Part shown: positions 9,601-18,327 of the stretch, one piece after another
Position numbering within the stretch: position 1 is the first letter of the stretch
How the letters are laid out: each line of letters opens with the position of its first letter
NCBI RefSeq assembly: GCF_002632875.1
Contig: NZ_NJCX01000015.1
Span: forward strand, 1-64,000
Length of the DNA stretch: 64,000 nucleotides
Origin: Xenorhabdus kozodoii
GTDB lineage: Bacteria > Pseudomonadota > Gammaproteobacteria > Enterobacterales > Enterobacteriaceae
Reading direction: 5' to 3'
Notes under the pieces: model-generated
Database searches by the model: none
Seen by the model: only the letters and a program-made list of their open reading frames with translations
What the model was told of the DNA's origin: nothing
Position numbers and translations under genes: made by a program

Positions 9601-11250
9601 ATGAAAAAAAAGATAATCTCAAGGATTTATCTTGGATTGTTGTTGGTGGCTTCCTTGATATTAGTGTTTGAGAAAAGTGGCGATATTTATCCTGCTCTGG
9701 TGTCTGTCGGCGTATTCGGCGTCATCTTTGGCCTGGTTTTTTTAGTTTCAGCGCGCTGGTTATTTTCGGCGGCGTTAACGGGCACCTTATTTATCATCCT
9801 TAAATTCCTCAACCAGATAAAAATCCATTACTACAAAGAACAACTGATGTTTTCTGATTTGAATGTGATGTTAGATCCTTCAAATCAGGAGACTTTGCGC
9901 CACTATTGGCTGGCTGGTATCGCGATTGTTGCCCTGTTTATCTGGTTAATCTTTAACATGATAGTGAGTTGGAGAGCGCTACCGCCTGTGCGTGGGGTCA
10001 AATGGCGCTTCGCCAGTATCGTTTTGATGATTGTGGGGGCGTGGGATATCAACCTGACCGTCAGTGCTTACCATACTCAATGGCAGGGGGAATTGCCAAA
10101 GGGACGGGGGACGGTGACCAATATGGTGATGTCAGCCTCGGATGCTCAGTATCAGCCCCCGCAATTTGGCGCATCGGCGGATTATTTCTTGCAACAAGCG
10201 GCAAAAGTGTCACTGCCTGAACCTCAGTCAGCGGTTAAACCCGATGTGGTGGTGTTATTGCAGGAATCTACCGTCAATCCCCATATTTACCAATTACCTG
10301 CCCATGTACCGTTGCCCGATCTTTATATGTTCCAGCGTGATGCCGGTGTCAGCGCCCAAAGCCCACTTAGGGTACAGACTTTTGGTGGCGGGACATGGCT
10401 ATCTGAATTTTCCGTTTTGACTGGGTTAAATACCGATGATTTTGGTTCGCGTAAAAATGCGGTGTTTTATTTTGTCGTGGATCATTTGAAAAACAGTCTA
10501 TTTCGCGCCATGAAAGACAACGGCTATTACACGGTTGTGCTGACCCCGTTTAACAAGTCCGCCTACCATGCCGGACATGCTTACAAGACACTGGGTGTTG
10601 ATCGCATTATCCAGCCACAGGAGCTGGGCTATCCCGCAGACATGGATGAAAATTTATGGAAAATCTCGACACAGGATATGTTGTCTTACGTGAAAACGAT
10701 CTTGGCTAAGGAAACCGACAAGCCGATTTTTATTTTCTCTTTGACGATGTATGAACATGGCCCTTATGAAGAGAGCCATCATGATGATTATGGCTTGGCA
10801 GGCAAAATGACTCCTGCAACGGCGGCAGGAAAATTTAGCCATTACATGGAAAAAATCGTGGCCTCTGATCCTGCCATCAAGGATTTCAGTGAATTTGTCG
10901 CCCATCGCGACAAGCCGACCGTTTTCCTCTATTTTGGTGATCACCAACCAAACATAAACGTTGATCACTATCACTCTCCACTCCCTGATCCGGCACATGT
11001 GACGCAATTTACTTTGCGGGATAACCTGAAACAGGGGGCACCAATAACAACGGGCAAACTGACCGATATCGCCTTCCTCGGCGGAATGATCCTGGAGCGT
11101 ACCCGCTTGCCAGCCCCGGCGTTTTATCAGGCCAATATGATGATGCGCCATTTATGTGATGGGGCTTTGAATGATTGTCAGGATAATGCACTGGTAGAGA
11201 GTTATAAGCATTATATTTACCAGCAGTTACAGGTGGCAGGTGAGGAATAA
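9601..11250 (+). CDS. LTA-synthase-family membrane sulfatase-fold transferase
   Basis: A 549-residue inner-membrane enzyme. About four to five hydrophobic segments occupy the first about 155 residues, followed by a periplasmic alkaline-phosphatase/sulfatase-fold domain. Metal and catalytic residues are visible: Glu222 in LLQEST, the probable threonine nucleophile Thr265 in GGGTWLSEF, and the YFGDHQPN motif with Asp447-His448. This layout is shared by LtaS, the phosphoglycerol transferases and the lipid A phosphoethanolamine transferases; the GGGTWLSEFSVLTG loop is nearest the LtaS/phosphoglycerol type. It probably transfers a phospho-substituent to an envelope glycan or lipid, but the acceptor is not evident. 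It stands alone between selB and a strong bidirectional terminator. Confidence 0.8.
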   Translation: MKKKIISRIYLGLLLVASLILVFEKSGDIYPALVSVGVFGVIFGLVFLVSARWLFSAALTGTLFIILKFLNQIKIHYYKEQLMFSDLNVMLDPSNQETLRHYWLAGIAIVALFIWLIFNMIVSWRALPPVRGVKWRFASIVLMIVGAWDINLTVSAYHTQWQGELPKGRGTVTNMVMSASDAQYQPPQFGASADYFLQQAAKVSLPEPQSAVKPDVVVLLQESTVNPHIYQLPAHVPLPDLYMFQRDAGVSAQSPLRVQTFGGGTWLSEFSVLTGLNTDDFGSRKNAVFYFVVDHLKNSLFRAMKDNGYYTVVLTPFNKSAYHAGHAYKTLGVDRIIQPQELGYPADMDENLWKISTQDMLSYVKTILAKETDKPIFIFSLTMYEHGPYEESHHDDYGLAGKMTPATAAGKFSHYMEKIVASDPAIKDFSEFVAHRDKPTVFLYFGDHQPNINVDHYHSPLPDPAHVTQFTLRDNLKQGAPITTGKLTDIAFLGGMILERTRLPAPAFYQANMMMRHLCDGALNDCQDNALVESYKHYIYQQLQVAGEE

Positions 11251-11284
11251 TGACTCGGTACACTGATCAGGGATGAAAGGGGAA

Positions 11285-11323
11285 AACCTACGCAATATTG
11301 CCGTGCAGTTGCGTAGGTTTTTT
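11285..11323. terminator. Strong bidirectional terminator
   Basis: Perfect 11-bp stem AACCTACGCAA/TTGCGTAGGTT (11285-11295 with 11309-11319) with T tracts on both strands. It separates the convergent LTA-synthase-like gene and the SufR-like regulator. Confidence 0.9.
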
Positions 11324-11330
11324 GCATGGT

Positions 11331-11990
11331 TTACATCAGTGGGGGCGTGATGCGATACGCACATCGCCGGTGGCCGCTCAGGATATATTCGGTTCTTTCC
11401 ACGTTAGCTTGCAGGATCTCGCGAAACAGTTTCAGCTCTGTTCGACAAAAGCCCTGACACAATTTGGCGGCGGCACAAATGGGACAATGGTTTTCAAAAA
11501 ACAAAATAGCGCCAGTTGCCTCAACAGAATAATGGGCCATATAGCCTTCCCGGCAGCGGATCGCCACCAGACGCTCAACCTTCTCCTGTAACCCTGTCGC
11601 CCCCTCCATCACTTTTTTATAGTTGGAAAAAGCCTCTTTTTCACGGGCGCTGATAATCAAATCCATCGTCTCTTCACCCAATTGGTTACGAATAATCGAG
11701 ATCAGTTGGGTTGTTAGCTCTGCATGGGTATCAGGAAATTTGGCATGGCCTTTTTCTGTGATATGCCAGCGTTGTATTGGGCGACCCACTCCCCGTGTTT
11801 CTGATATGGCTTCAACTAACCCCTCTTTCGCCATTTTTACAAATTGCTGACGGGCTGCTTCGCCAGTTGTTCCCAATAACTTGCCGGCATCAGAGGCTTG
11901 TAAGGCACCTTGAGTCTTCAACAGCATTAATAGCTTTTCACTCACTGTCTGCCCCACGATTATACTATTATCCAAGTCATCGCTTGACAT
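11331..11990 (-). CDS. SufR-like winged-helix regulator with cysteine cluster
   Basis: A 219-residue DNA-binding protein. Residues 15-80 form a winged helix: a recognition region near TTGEAARQQFVKMAKEGL and a wing with GVGRPIQRWHITEKG. The C-terminal half has Cys169, 172, 178, 182 and 210. The spacing 169-(x12)-182-(x27)-210 resembles the SufR family, which holds an Fe-S cluster through C-x12-C-x13-C-x14-C, with the third cysteine of that pattern replaced by Asn196; extra cysteines lie nearby. It is divergent from an MFS exporter 94 nt away, with a perfect palindrome between them at 12018. I infer a redox-, NO- or iron-responsive regulator of the pump; the ligand is not proven. Confidence 0.75.
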   Translation of the reverse strand: MSSDDLDNSIIVGQTVSEKLLMLLKTQGALQASDAGKLLGTTGEAARQQFVKMAKEGLVEAISETRGVGRPIQRWHITEKGHAKFPDTHAELTTQLISIIRNQLGEETMDLIISAREKEAFSNYKKVMEGATGLQEKVERLVAIRCREGYMAHYSVEATGAILFFENHCPICAAAKLCQGFCRTELKLFREILQANVERTEYILSGHRRCAYRITPPLM

Positions 11991-12017
11991 ATTGTTGATT
12001 CCGACATTAATTTATTC

Positions 12018-12031
12018 CAAGATTTATCTTG
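12018..12031. promoter_or_regulatory. Candidate operator between regulator and MFS pump
   Basis: Perfect inverted repeat CAAGA-TTTA-TCTTG in the 94-bp divergent spacer between the SufR-like regulator (11990) and the pump start (12085). It is the only clear dyad there, and its position suits control of both promoters. Assignment to this regulator is inference. Confidence 0.5.
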
Positions 12032-12084
12032 TTTAATTTAGCGTAAGATTTTTCACAACTCAACCTGTGTTCAGGGCAACAACT

Positions 12085-13497
12085 ATGATAATGACTGAGG
12101 AAAGCCGCTGGAGGGATCTGTTTTCCAGCAAAAATGCGCCGAGTGCGATAGCACTTTCACTGGGCGTGGTATTGATGGCAGTGAATACCTTAATTGCGAT
12201 TACGATTTTGCCTTCTGTCGTCAATGATATTGGTGGATTAAATCTCTATGCCTGGAATACGACATTGTTTGTCGTGGCATCGATTGTTGGTTCTGTACTT
12301 TCTGCGAGATTGCTGAGTGCATCGGGCGCAAGAAATGCGTATCTGGTTGCATCGCTGACCTTCTTTATCGGCAGCTTACTTTGCACCCTTGCCCCGACGA
12401 TGGAAATTATGTTGGTTGGCAGAACCATTCAGGGACTGGGGGGAGGATTTCTGTTTGCCCTCTCCTATTTGATGATTAACCTCGTATTTATTCCACCACT
12501 TTGGCCGAAGGCGATGGCGCTGGTCTCTGGGATGTGGGGCGTAGCGACTTTAATCGGGCCGGCTATTGGCGGTATTTTTGCTGAAATGAATGCATGGCGT
12601 TACGCTTTTGGCATCATGCTTCCCGTTATTTTGTGTTACGCCATATTTACCTACCTGATCTTACCTAAAGCAGAGGTGCAGAATAAAACCAAAACCGCGT
12701 TGCCCATTGTGCAATTGGTGCTGCTATCAGCAGCGGTGCTGGCGGTTTCCTCAGGCAGTTTGTCACAAGATATTCGCTTCAATATTATCGGCATTGTTGT
12801 CGCTGTGATATTGGTCTCTTTACTGGTCATCCATGAACGCCGGGCTTCGGCAAGGTTATTGCCTGAAAATGCCCTGAGTTTACGCTCTCCCCACTTAGTT
12901 TTATTCATCACCCTATCTTTATTGGTCGTTGGGTTATCCGGGGATGTTTTTATTCCCTATTTTCTGCAAATTCTGCATGGTCAATCCCCTCTGGCGTCGG
13001 GTTATATGGTTGCTTCCGCGGCAATAGGCTGGACGGTAGGGGAAATACTCAGTGCTAGCTGGCAAGGGGCGAAGATGCGGTTTGCCATTGTCAGCGGGCC
13101 GATCTTTATGTTGGTTGGCATGTTGCTATTACTGGTGTTGTTGCCATCCCCATCGGCAGGGGGGTGGTCGATTATGCTACCGATAATTTTGGGATTGTTT
13201 CTGTTTGGCTTTGGCGTTGGATTCGGCTGGCCTCATCTTCTGACCCGCATTTTACAGGTTTCCAGTGAGACGGATAAAAACATCGCCGGTTCATCCATTA
13301 CCACGGTACAGCTATTTGCCACTGCATTTGGTTCTGCATTAGGTGGGATGACGGTCAATTTGTTTGGATTTTATCAGCCAGGGGGAGTGGAAGGGGCGGC
13401 TTCTGCTTCTTATTGGTTATTTTTACTCTTCTCCATTGCACCCATATTGGCATTCTTAACCGCATGTCGATCAGCAAAAATTAAGGCAGAGGAATAA
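12085..13497 (+). CDS. MFS multidrug efflux transporter, DHA2/EmrB-QacA-like
   Basis: About 470 residues of alternating hydrophobic helices, roughly 12-14 segments, in the inner membrane. The N-terminal half has the drug/H+ antiporter signature: motif LMAVNTLIAITILPSVVNDI (helix 1) and LVGRTIQGLGGG (motif B region, with the conserved arginine of helix 4). These point to proton-driven drug export. I chose ATG 12085, eight bases after CAGGG, instead of the GTG six codons upstream. It is divergent from the SufR-like regulator and followed by a terminator. The substrate is unknown. Confidence 0.87.
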   Translation: MIMTEESRWRDLFSSKNAPSAIALSLGVVLMAVNTLIAITILPSVVNDIGGLNLYAWNTTLFVVASIVGSVLSARLLSASGARNAYLVASLTFFIGSLLCTLAPTMEIMLVGRTIQGLGGGFLFALSYLMINLVFIPPLWPKAMALVSGMWGVATLIGPAIGGIFAEMNAWRYAFGIMLPVILCYAIFTYLILPKAEVQNKTKTALPIVQLVLLSAAVLAVSSGSLSQDIRFNIIGIVVAVILVSLLVIHERRASARLLPENALSLRSPHLVLFITLSLLVVGLSGDVFIPYFLQILHGQSPLASGYMVASAAIGWTVGEILSASWQGAKMRFAIVSGPIFMLVGMLLLLVLLPSPSAGGWSIMLPIILGLFLFGFGVGFGWPHLLTRILQVSSETDKNIAGSSITTVQLFATAFGSALGGMTVNLFGFYQPGGVEGAASASYWLFLLFSIAPILAFLTACRSAKIKAEE

Positions 13498-13507
13498 ATT
13501 GATGATT

Positions 13508-13541
13508 AACGGCATGCCCATAAAAAAGGAATGCCGTTTTT
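13508..13541 (+). terminator. Terminator after the MFS gene
   Basis: Stem AACGGCAT/ATGCCGTT (13508-13515 with 13531-13538), 15-nt loop, ending in five T. Confidence 0.75.
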
Positions 13542-13614
13542 CTGATTACGCGTGATGGGAGATATCCGTATAATAATGATGCTTGCTATCATAAATAAGA
13601 GATAAGGATATTTA

Positions 13615-14670
13615 ATGTTGATCATTTCCCATATACCAACGGATAGTTGTAATGCCAGAGAAATACAGCCGAAAATAAACGCTATATTGAAAATAAAACA
13701 TTTTTTTGTACTGTTTTTATTGCTTATTGGAATAGGCAGCGTATCGGCTGGAGAGATAAAACAAGAAACCATCACGGTTGAAGTTCCTGTGTTAAACAAG
13801 CGCGTGGTAGATATCTCTCAGGTTTTGACAAAAGAAGAGAGCCAACGCCTGACCCGCCAACTGAAAAAACTGGAATCTCAAGAAAAGGTACAGATGGCTG
13901 TCCTGATTATCCCGACCATTGGCAGCGAGACTATTGAGAAATTTTCTTCCCGCGTATTTGATAAATGGAAGTTGGGCAGTAAAGAGAGCAATGATGGTAT
14001 CTTGTTTTTGATCGCGTCCGATGACCACAAAATGCGTATCGCAGTAGGTTCCGGCTTAGAAAATCAATTAACTGATGGCAAGATTGCACGTATCTTACGT
14101 GAAGAAGTGAAACCGGCTTTCAAAGAAAAGGCTTATTTTGAGGGCATCAGCAATGCCATTAATTCAGTTGATACATTGCTGAAACAGCCTAAACAAGCAG
14201 GGATCGATAAAGAAATAACGAAAGTGACATCGGCTTTCTCAGAAGAGGGCGACGGCGCATTCAGTAAGATATCGGGCAAAGACATTGCCGCACTATTGTT
14301 TTTTTGGCTGATCAGTCTGTTCCTTTTGCCAATGAAGGTCTTCCGTGAGGGACACTGGTTTAAGCGTTCCCTTAAATGTGTCGTGACCATAGCGGCAGGA
14401 ACCTATTTACTGACTCTGGTTGGATTATTTTCTTCCATTCCGGCAGAGTTTTATCTGTTGGTCTTCCTGTTGCCGATCATTCTGGTATTTTTGGCGATCT
14501 CTACCGTGTTTTCATTATTAAAAAGCGCATTCAGCAGCCTTTTTGGTGGCTTGTTCGGTGGCTCTAGACCTGAACGTACAGAAAGTGGCGAGGATAATGA
14601 CGATGATGACAAACTTTCCGGCGGCGGTGGCGGTAGCAGTGATGGTGGTGGTGCTTCCGGCAATTGGTAA
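13615..14670 (+). CDS. TPM-domain membrane protein (YgcG-like)
   Basis: A 351-residue envelope protein. A hydrophobic segment at about 28-46 (KHFFVLFLLLIGIGSVSAGE) with an ASA-like site looks like a signal peptide after an unusually long N-terminal extension. The TPM domain (DUF477) follows at about 55-190, with LTKEESQRL and the NDGILFLIASDDHKMRIAVG core. Two to three transmembrane helices lie at about 222-310, and the tail is Gly/Ser-rich with GGGGGSSDGGGASGNW at the end, as in YgcG-type proteins. AAGGA seven bases upstream supports the ATG. TPM proteins are membrane-quality-control or phosphatase-like factors of uncertain role. It appears monocistronic. Confidence 0.85.
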   Translation: MLIISHIPTDSCNAREIQPKINAILKIKHFFVLFLLLIGIGSVSAGEIKQETITVEVPVLNKRVVDISQVLTKEESQRLTRQLKKLESQEKVQMAVLIIPTIGSETIEKFSSRVFDKWKLGSKESNDGILFLIASDDHKMRIAVGSGLENQLTDGKIARILREEVKPAFKEKAYFEGISNAINSVDTLLKQPKQAGIDKEITKVTSAFSEEGDGAFSKISGKDIAALLFFWLISLFLLPMKVFREGHWFKRSLKCVVTIAAGTYLLTLVGLFSSIPAEFYLLVFLLPIILVFLAISTVFSLLKSAFSSLFGGLFGGSRPERTESGEDNDDDDKLSGGGGGSSDGGGASGNW

Positions 14671-14711
14671 GGTCTGATTTTTTCTTGACCGTCAAAAGAT
14701 ATCCCTGAAAA

Positions 14712-14745
14712 AATCCAGTAATATCTGTGAATTACTGGATTTTTT
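14712..14745. terminator. Terminator after the TPM gene
   Basis: Perfect 11-bp stem AATCCAGTAAT/ATTACTGGATT (14712-14722 with 14731-14741) and a T run to 14745; A run upstream, so probably bidirectional between the convergent TPM and doc genes. From here to 14895 no gene is evident. Confidence 0.85.
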
Positions 14746-14895
14746 CAATGTCATCCGTCTTTATGAAACCCTGGATTTATTCATTGAGTATACGACCTTA
14801 ATCCGCGTCATTATTGGATTGATGATATTCAATATCTTAGTTTGGTACACGGTAAAACGAGGTGTTCACCCATCCTCATAAAAAATAAGTTGTGA

Positions 14896-15294
14896 TTATG
14901 TCTTACAGTTTGGGTGAGTATAGTCCACCAATTCGCGTAGGTGCTGCGCCAACTGGTCAACGGTTTTCTCGCCCGTAGCTGCATCTACCGTTAAGTTTTC
15001 CAGTGTATTGTCGTTATCACGGATCTTGATACCGTTGCGGTAAAGAAAAGTCATGGTAACGAAAAACGCTGTGCGCTTATTACCATCATTAAAGATATGA
15101 CCGCGAGCAATAGCAACCCAGTAGGTAGCTGCAAGTTCAAAAATGTCTGTTACGCCTTCGTAGTGTGTACGGTTTTGCACTCGATATATGAGTGCTTCGG
15201 CTCTGCCAGAGTCGGGCATTCCAGCAACGCCGGGAAGCCGCTGTAATATACGGTCATGAAAAGCGATAACGTCCTGTGCACTGACCCATATCAC
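14896..15294 (-). CDS. doc: Doc toxin (Fic/Doc family kinase)
   Basis: A 132-residue Fic-fold toxin. The signature HIFNDGNKR is at residues 66-74, with His66 at the same position as in phage P1 Doc, which phosphorylates and inactivates EF-Tu. The ATGEKTVDQLAQHLREL C-terminus is also Doc-like. The GTG start overlaps the stop of phd by 4 nt (GTGA), the usual antitoxin-first coupling. All Fic-motif residues are present, so the toxin looks functional. Confidence 0.93.
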   Translation of the reverse strand: MIWVSAQDVIAFHDRILQRLPGVAGMPDSGRAEALIYRVQNRTHYEGVTDIFELAATYWVAIARGHIFNDGNKRTAFFVTMTFLYRNGIKIRDNDNTLENLTVDAATGEKTVDQLAQHLRELVDYTHPNCKT

Positions 15295-15512
15295 CGGTTT
15301 GTCAGTGCCTCTACTGTATGTCCATGACGCTGCATAATAGAATCGAATTCTGCATCCAGTTTGGCATTCTGGTATGCCTCGAATTCTGCCTTACTGATAA
15401 CAACAGCTGAGCTGCCGTCTCGACGAGTAATCTCAACAGGTTCGCCGTGGGTAGCAGCATCCAACACTTCTGAAATATTGGCTCGTGCTTGGGTTGAGGT
15501 GTATGTACGCAT
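15291..15512 (-). CDS. phd: Phd antitoxin
   Basis: A 73-residue antitoxin, the same length as P1 Phd. The N-terminal Phd/YefM DNA-binding fold is visible (TSTQARANISEVLDAATHGEPVEITRRDG, then AVVISKAEFEAYQ), and the C-terminal tail is expected to wrap the toxin. It precedes doc and overlaps it by 4 nt. A palindrome at 15530-15546 just upstream is a likely site for autoregulation. Confidence 0.93.
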   Translation of the reverse strand: MRTYTSTQARANISEVLDAATHGEPVEITRRDGSSAVVISKAEFEAYQNAKLDAEFDSIMQRHGHTVEALTNR

Positions 15513-15529
15513 AATATGTCTCCAAATAG

Positions 15530-15546
15530 GTACATATTAATTGTAC
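15530..15546. promoter_or_regulatory. Candidate Phd operator
   Basis: Inverted repeat GTACA-TATTAAT-TGTAC lying 18-34 nt upstream of the phd start. Phd proteins bind short palindromes containing GTAC at their own promoters, so this is the expected place and type of site. Confidence 0.55.
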
Positions 15547-15724
15547 ATGTCTTGGACGATTAATCAACAATCGAGATCTCGGTACGGATTACCTTTAATT
15601 GTCTCAGTGCTGGTTTTGTTCCCCTCTGCTGGTGGGTTAACTCCATCATAATGGCTTCTATTGTCTATCTGTTTAACGCGGTTTTCCCTTAATGTGTTGT
15701 GATTTGATCCGTAATTCTGATATT

Positions 15725-15761
15725 AAAAAAGCCAGTAATAACTTGTAGTAACTGGCTTTTT
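15725..15761 (-). terminator. Terminator of yicC (bidirectional)
   Basis: Stem AAGCCAGT/ACTGGCTT (15729-15736 with 15751-15758) with A and T runs on the two sides. Read on the minus strand it follows the yicC stop closely and ends in six T. Between 15547 and 15724 I see no gene. Confidence 0.8.
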
Positions 15762-15787
15762 GATATTATCTGCGAGGTTATGAAACC

Positions 15788-16651
15788 CTACTCAATATTT
15801 TGGATCTGTTCGCGCATTTGCTCAATCAGGACTTTCAGCTCAATCGCTGAATTCGTCACATCGGCATTAATTGATTTTGAAGCCAATGTATTCGATTCGC
15901 GGTTAAATTCCTGCATCATAAAATCCAGTCGGCGACCGACGGCTTCTTTTTTCGTCAGGATATTTCGTGTCTCTTTGACATGGGCATCCAAACGATCCAA
16001 TTCTTCAGCCACATCGACGCGCTGAGCCAACAAAACTAATTCTTGTTCAAGGCGATTATTCTCTAACTGAACTTGTGCTTCTTCCAGCTTGGTCTGTAAG
16101 CGTTCACGCTGCCATTGCAGGATTGCCGGCATGTGTTTTCGGACTTTAGCGGCTTCTACCGATACCGCATCTAAACGCTGCTCAATCAAGGTCTTAAGCG
16201 CTTGCCCTTCGGTTTCACGACTCTGGATAAAAGAATCCAGCGTCAGATCTAATTCCGCCAGCAACTGCGTACTGATGGCGTCTAAATCCTGCTCTTCGGC
16301 GCACATCACGCCCGGCCAGCGCAAGATATCTACCGGATTAATTTCACCTTCATTACTCTGCTGTTTAACCCAGCTTGCTGCTTCAACCAGTTGTTTTGCC
16401 AGCTTTTCATTCAGAATTAAGGAACCCTGGGCAAGGGTATCTAGCTCAAAACGCAGGTTACATTCCACTTTACCGCGTGTCAGGCGGGAACGAATGCGCT
16501 CACGGATGACAGGTTCAAGGCTTCTGAATTGCTCTGGCAGGCGGATATAGGTTTCCAGGTAACGCTGATTGACGGAACGCAGTTCCCATGCTGCATTTCC
16601 CCAACTTCCCTTGATATCTCGCCGCGCAAAGGCAGTCATACTACGGATCAT
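15788..16651 (-). CDS. yicC: YicC family endoribonuclease
   Basis: A 287-residue protein, the usual YicC length. The N-terminal MIRSMTAFAR opening, LEPVIRERIRSRLTRGKVE and C-terminal LDFMMQEFNREANT-type segment (here LDFMMQEFNRESNTLASK) are diagnostic. YicC is a cytosolic endoribonuclease; in E. coli it is linked to decay of the small RNA RyhB. It is divergent from rph, the conserved enterobacterial arrangement. Confidence 0.95.
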   Translation of the reverse strand: MIRSMTAFARRDIKGSWGNAAWELRSVNQRYLETYIRLPEQFRSLEPVIRERIRSRLTRGKVECNLRFELDTLAQGSLILNEKLAKQLVEAASWVKQQSNEGEINPVDILRWPGVMCAEEQDLDAISTQLLAELDLTLDSFIQSRETEGQALKTLIEQRLDAVSVEAAKVRKHMPAILQWQRERLQTKLEEAQVQLENNRLEQELVLLAQRVDVAEELDRLDAHVKETRNILTKKEAVGRRLDFMMQEFNRESNTLASKSINADVTNSAIELKVLIEQMREQIQNIE

Positions 16652-16733
16652 AATTCGTTCTCAATGTATAAAATGATGGGCGGATTATAGCGTCCCCTAT
16701 AGATGCAGGATAGGCATTCGCCACTTTAGGTCG

Positions 16734-16739
16734 TATAAT
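16734..16739 (+). promoter_or_regulatory. -10 element of rph-pyrE
   Basis: A consensus TATAAT lies 38 nt before the rph start, in the yicC-rph divergent spacer. No strong -35 is visible at the right distance. Confidence 0.55.
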
Positions 16740-16776
16740 GCGCCCCCAATAATGTACGAACAACGGAGATCACACT

Positions 16777-17523
16777 ATGAGCTTAGTAGGAAAGCGTCCG
16801 GCGGGAAGGGCAGCGGGGCAGGTGCGTCCTATTAAAATGACCCGTCATTACACCAAACATGCGGAAGGTTCTGTTCTGGTGGAATTTGGGGATACCAAAG
16901 TGTTATGTAATGCCTCCGTTGAAGAAGGCGTTCCCCGTTTCCTGAAAGGCCAGGGGCAGGGCTGGATCACTGCCGAATACGGCATGTTGCCGCGGGCGAC
17001 CAATAGCCGTAATGCGCGCGAAGCCGCCAAAGGCAAGCAAACAGGCCGTACGATGGAAATCCAACGCCTGATTGCACGTTCATTGCGTGCTGCCGTCGAT
17101 TTAAAAAAGCTGGGTGAATTTACCATTACGCTGGATTGTGATGTGATCCAGGCGGATGGGGGTACGCGTACCGCCGCTATTTCCGGTGCTTGTGTGGCAT
17201 TGGTTGATGGCCTGAATAAGCTGGTTGCAGCAGGCAAATTGAAAGCAAGTCCACTGAAAGCGATGGTTGCGGCAGTCTCAGTTGGGATTGTTGAGGGTGA
17301 AGGACGTTGTGATCTGGAATATGTCGAAGATTCTGCGGCTGAAACTGACATGAATATCGTCATGATGGATGACGGCAGAATGATTGAAGTGCAGGGAACC
17401 GCAGAAGGTGAACCCTTCAGCCATGATGAATTGCTCTCATTGCTGTCACTGGCAAAAGAGGGGCTGGAAACGATTTTCAAAGCGCAGCGAGATGCGTTAG
17501 AACAAGAGCCATTAAAAGCATAA
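16777..17523 (+). CDS. rph: Ribonuclease PH
   Basis: A 248-residue phosphorolytic 3'-5' exoribonuclease that trims tRNA 3' ends. The sequence follows E. coli RNase PH closely ([54 protein letters not shown]). The E. coli protein starts at the arginine-proline corresponding to residue 7 here; no start codon exists at that point, and GGAG eight bases before ATG 16777 supports the longer N-terminus. The reading frame is intact, unlike the frameshifted rph of E. coli K-12. It is co-transcribed with pyrE through an attenuator. Confidence 0.96.
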   Translation: MSLVGKRPAGRAAGQVRPIKMTRHYTKHAEGSVLVEFGDTKVLCNASVEEGVPRFLKGQGQGWITAEYGMLPRATNSRNAREAAKGKQTGRTMEIQRLIARSLRAAVDLKKLGEFTITLDCDVIQADGGTRTAAISGACVALVDGLNKLVAAGKLKASPLKAMVAAVSVGIVEGEGRCDLEYVEDSAAETDMNIVMMDDGRMIEVQGTAEGEPFSHDELLSLLSLAKEGLETIFKAQRDALEQEPLKA

Positions 17524-17530
17524 ATCAATC

Positions 17531-17555
17531 AGGCGGCTGAAGAGTCGCCTTTTTT
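17531..17555 (+). terminator. rph-pyrE attenuator
   Basis: An 8-bp stem AGGCGGCT/AGTCGCCT (one G-U pair) with GAAG loop, followed by six T, begins 8 nt after the rph stop. In enterobacteria, transcription-translation coupling over rph controls termination here and so matches pyrE to pyrimidine supply; placement and structure fit that mechanism. Confidence 0.85.
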
Positions 17556-17615
17556 ATGCCTGCAATTTACCTGCAATAGAGTCATGAATGAGAAAAGATC
17601 AAAGAGGAGAACCCA

Positions 17616-18257
17616 ATGAAAGCCTATCAGCGCGAATTTATTGAGCTGGCACTGAAAAAACAGGTGCTGAAATTTGGCGAATTTACGCTGAAATCCGGTC
17701 GCAAAAGCCCATACTTTTTTAATGCGGGTTTGTTTAATACTGGACGTGATTTGGCGTTGATTGGTCGTTTCTATGCCGCAGCGCTGCTGGATAGCGGAAT
17801 TAAGTGCGATTTGCTGTTTGGGCCAGCTTATAAGGGGATTCCGATTGCAACGACGACCGCAGTCGCATTGGCTGAACATCATGATCTCGATATGCCTTAT
17901 TGTTTTAACCGTAAGGAAGCGAAAGATCATGGTGAAGGTGGATTGCTGGTTGGCAGCCCCCTGCAAGGTCATGTTGTCGTTGTGGATGATGTCATTACCG
18001 CAGGTACGGCGATCCGTGAGTCGATGGAAATTATTAAACAGCACGGAGCAACGCTATCGGGTGTGATTTTGTGTCTGGATCGTCAAGAGCGTGGGCGTGA
18101 AACGCTTTCAGCGATCCAAGAAGTTGAACGTGACTACCATTGCCAGGTTTTCTCCATCATTACTTTGAATGATTTGGTAAGTTACTTGCGTGAAAACCCA
18201 GAGATGCAATCTCATCTGGAAGCCGTGGAAACTTATCGCAAAGAATATGGTATTTGA
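17616..18257 (+). CDS. pyrE: Orotate phosphoribosyltransferase
   Basis: A 213-residue enzyme, the same length as E. coli PyrE, forming orotidine monophosphate from orotate and PRPP. The PRPP-binding motif [13 protein letters not shown] is at about 120-132, and the FGPAYKGIP loop and the catalytic lysine region ([11 protein letters not shown]) are intact. AGAGGAG precedes the ATG. It is expressed through the rph attenuator. Confidence 0.97.
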   Translation: MKAYQREFIELALKKQVLKFGEFTLKSGRKSPYFFNAGLFNTGRDLALIGRFYAAALLDSGIKCDLLFGPAYKGIPIATTTAVALAEHHDLDMPYCFNRKEAKDHGEGGLLVGSPLQGHVVVVDDVITAGTAIRESMEIIKQHGATLSGVILCLDRQERGRETLSAIQEVERDYHCQVFSIITLNDLVSYLRENPEMQSHLEAVETYRKEYGI

Positions 18258-18296
18258 TGGTCAGCAAAGGCTGCCTGTCAGTCATTGTGATTGAGC

Positions 18297-18327
18297 AAAA
18301 AAAATCCCGCGCCCAAGGATGGGCGGG
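18297..18327 (-). terminator. Terminator downstream of slmA
   Basis: GC-rich hairpin CCCGCGCCC/GGGCGGG (2-nt bulge) with eight A on its left side, which reads as a T run on the minus strand. It is about 180 nt beyond the slmA stop. No gene is seen in the pyrE-slmA gap. Confidence 0.65.

Noticed and set aside
14702-14880. Open frame after the TPM gene encoding a hydrophobic stretch (about LIRVIIGLMIFNILVWYTV).
   Set aside because: It has no ATG/GTG/TTG start with a ribosome binding site and runs through the terminator hairpin at 14712-14745. Could be a decayed gene end, but not supported as a CDS.
16848-17528. 226-codon frame antisense to rph.
   Set aside because: rph is unmistakable on the plus strand; the antisense frame is Ser/Ala-rich composition without motifs.
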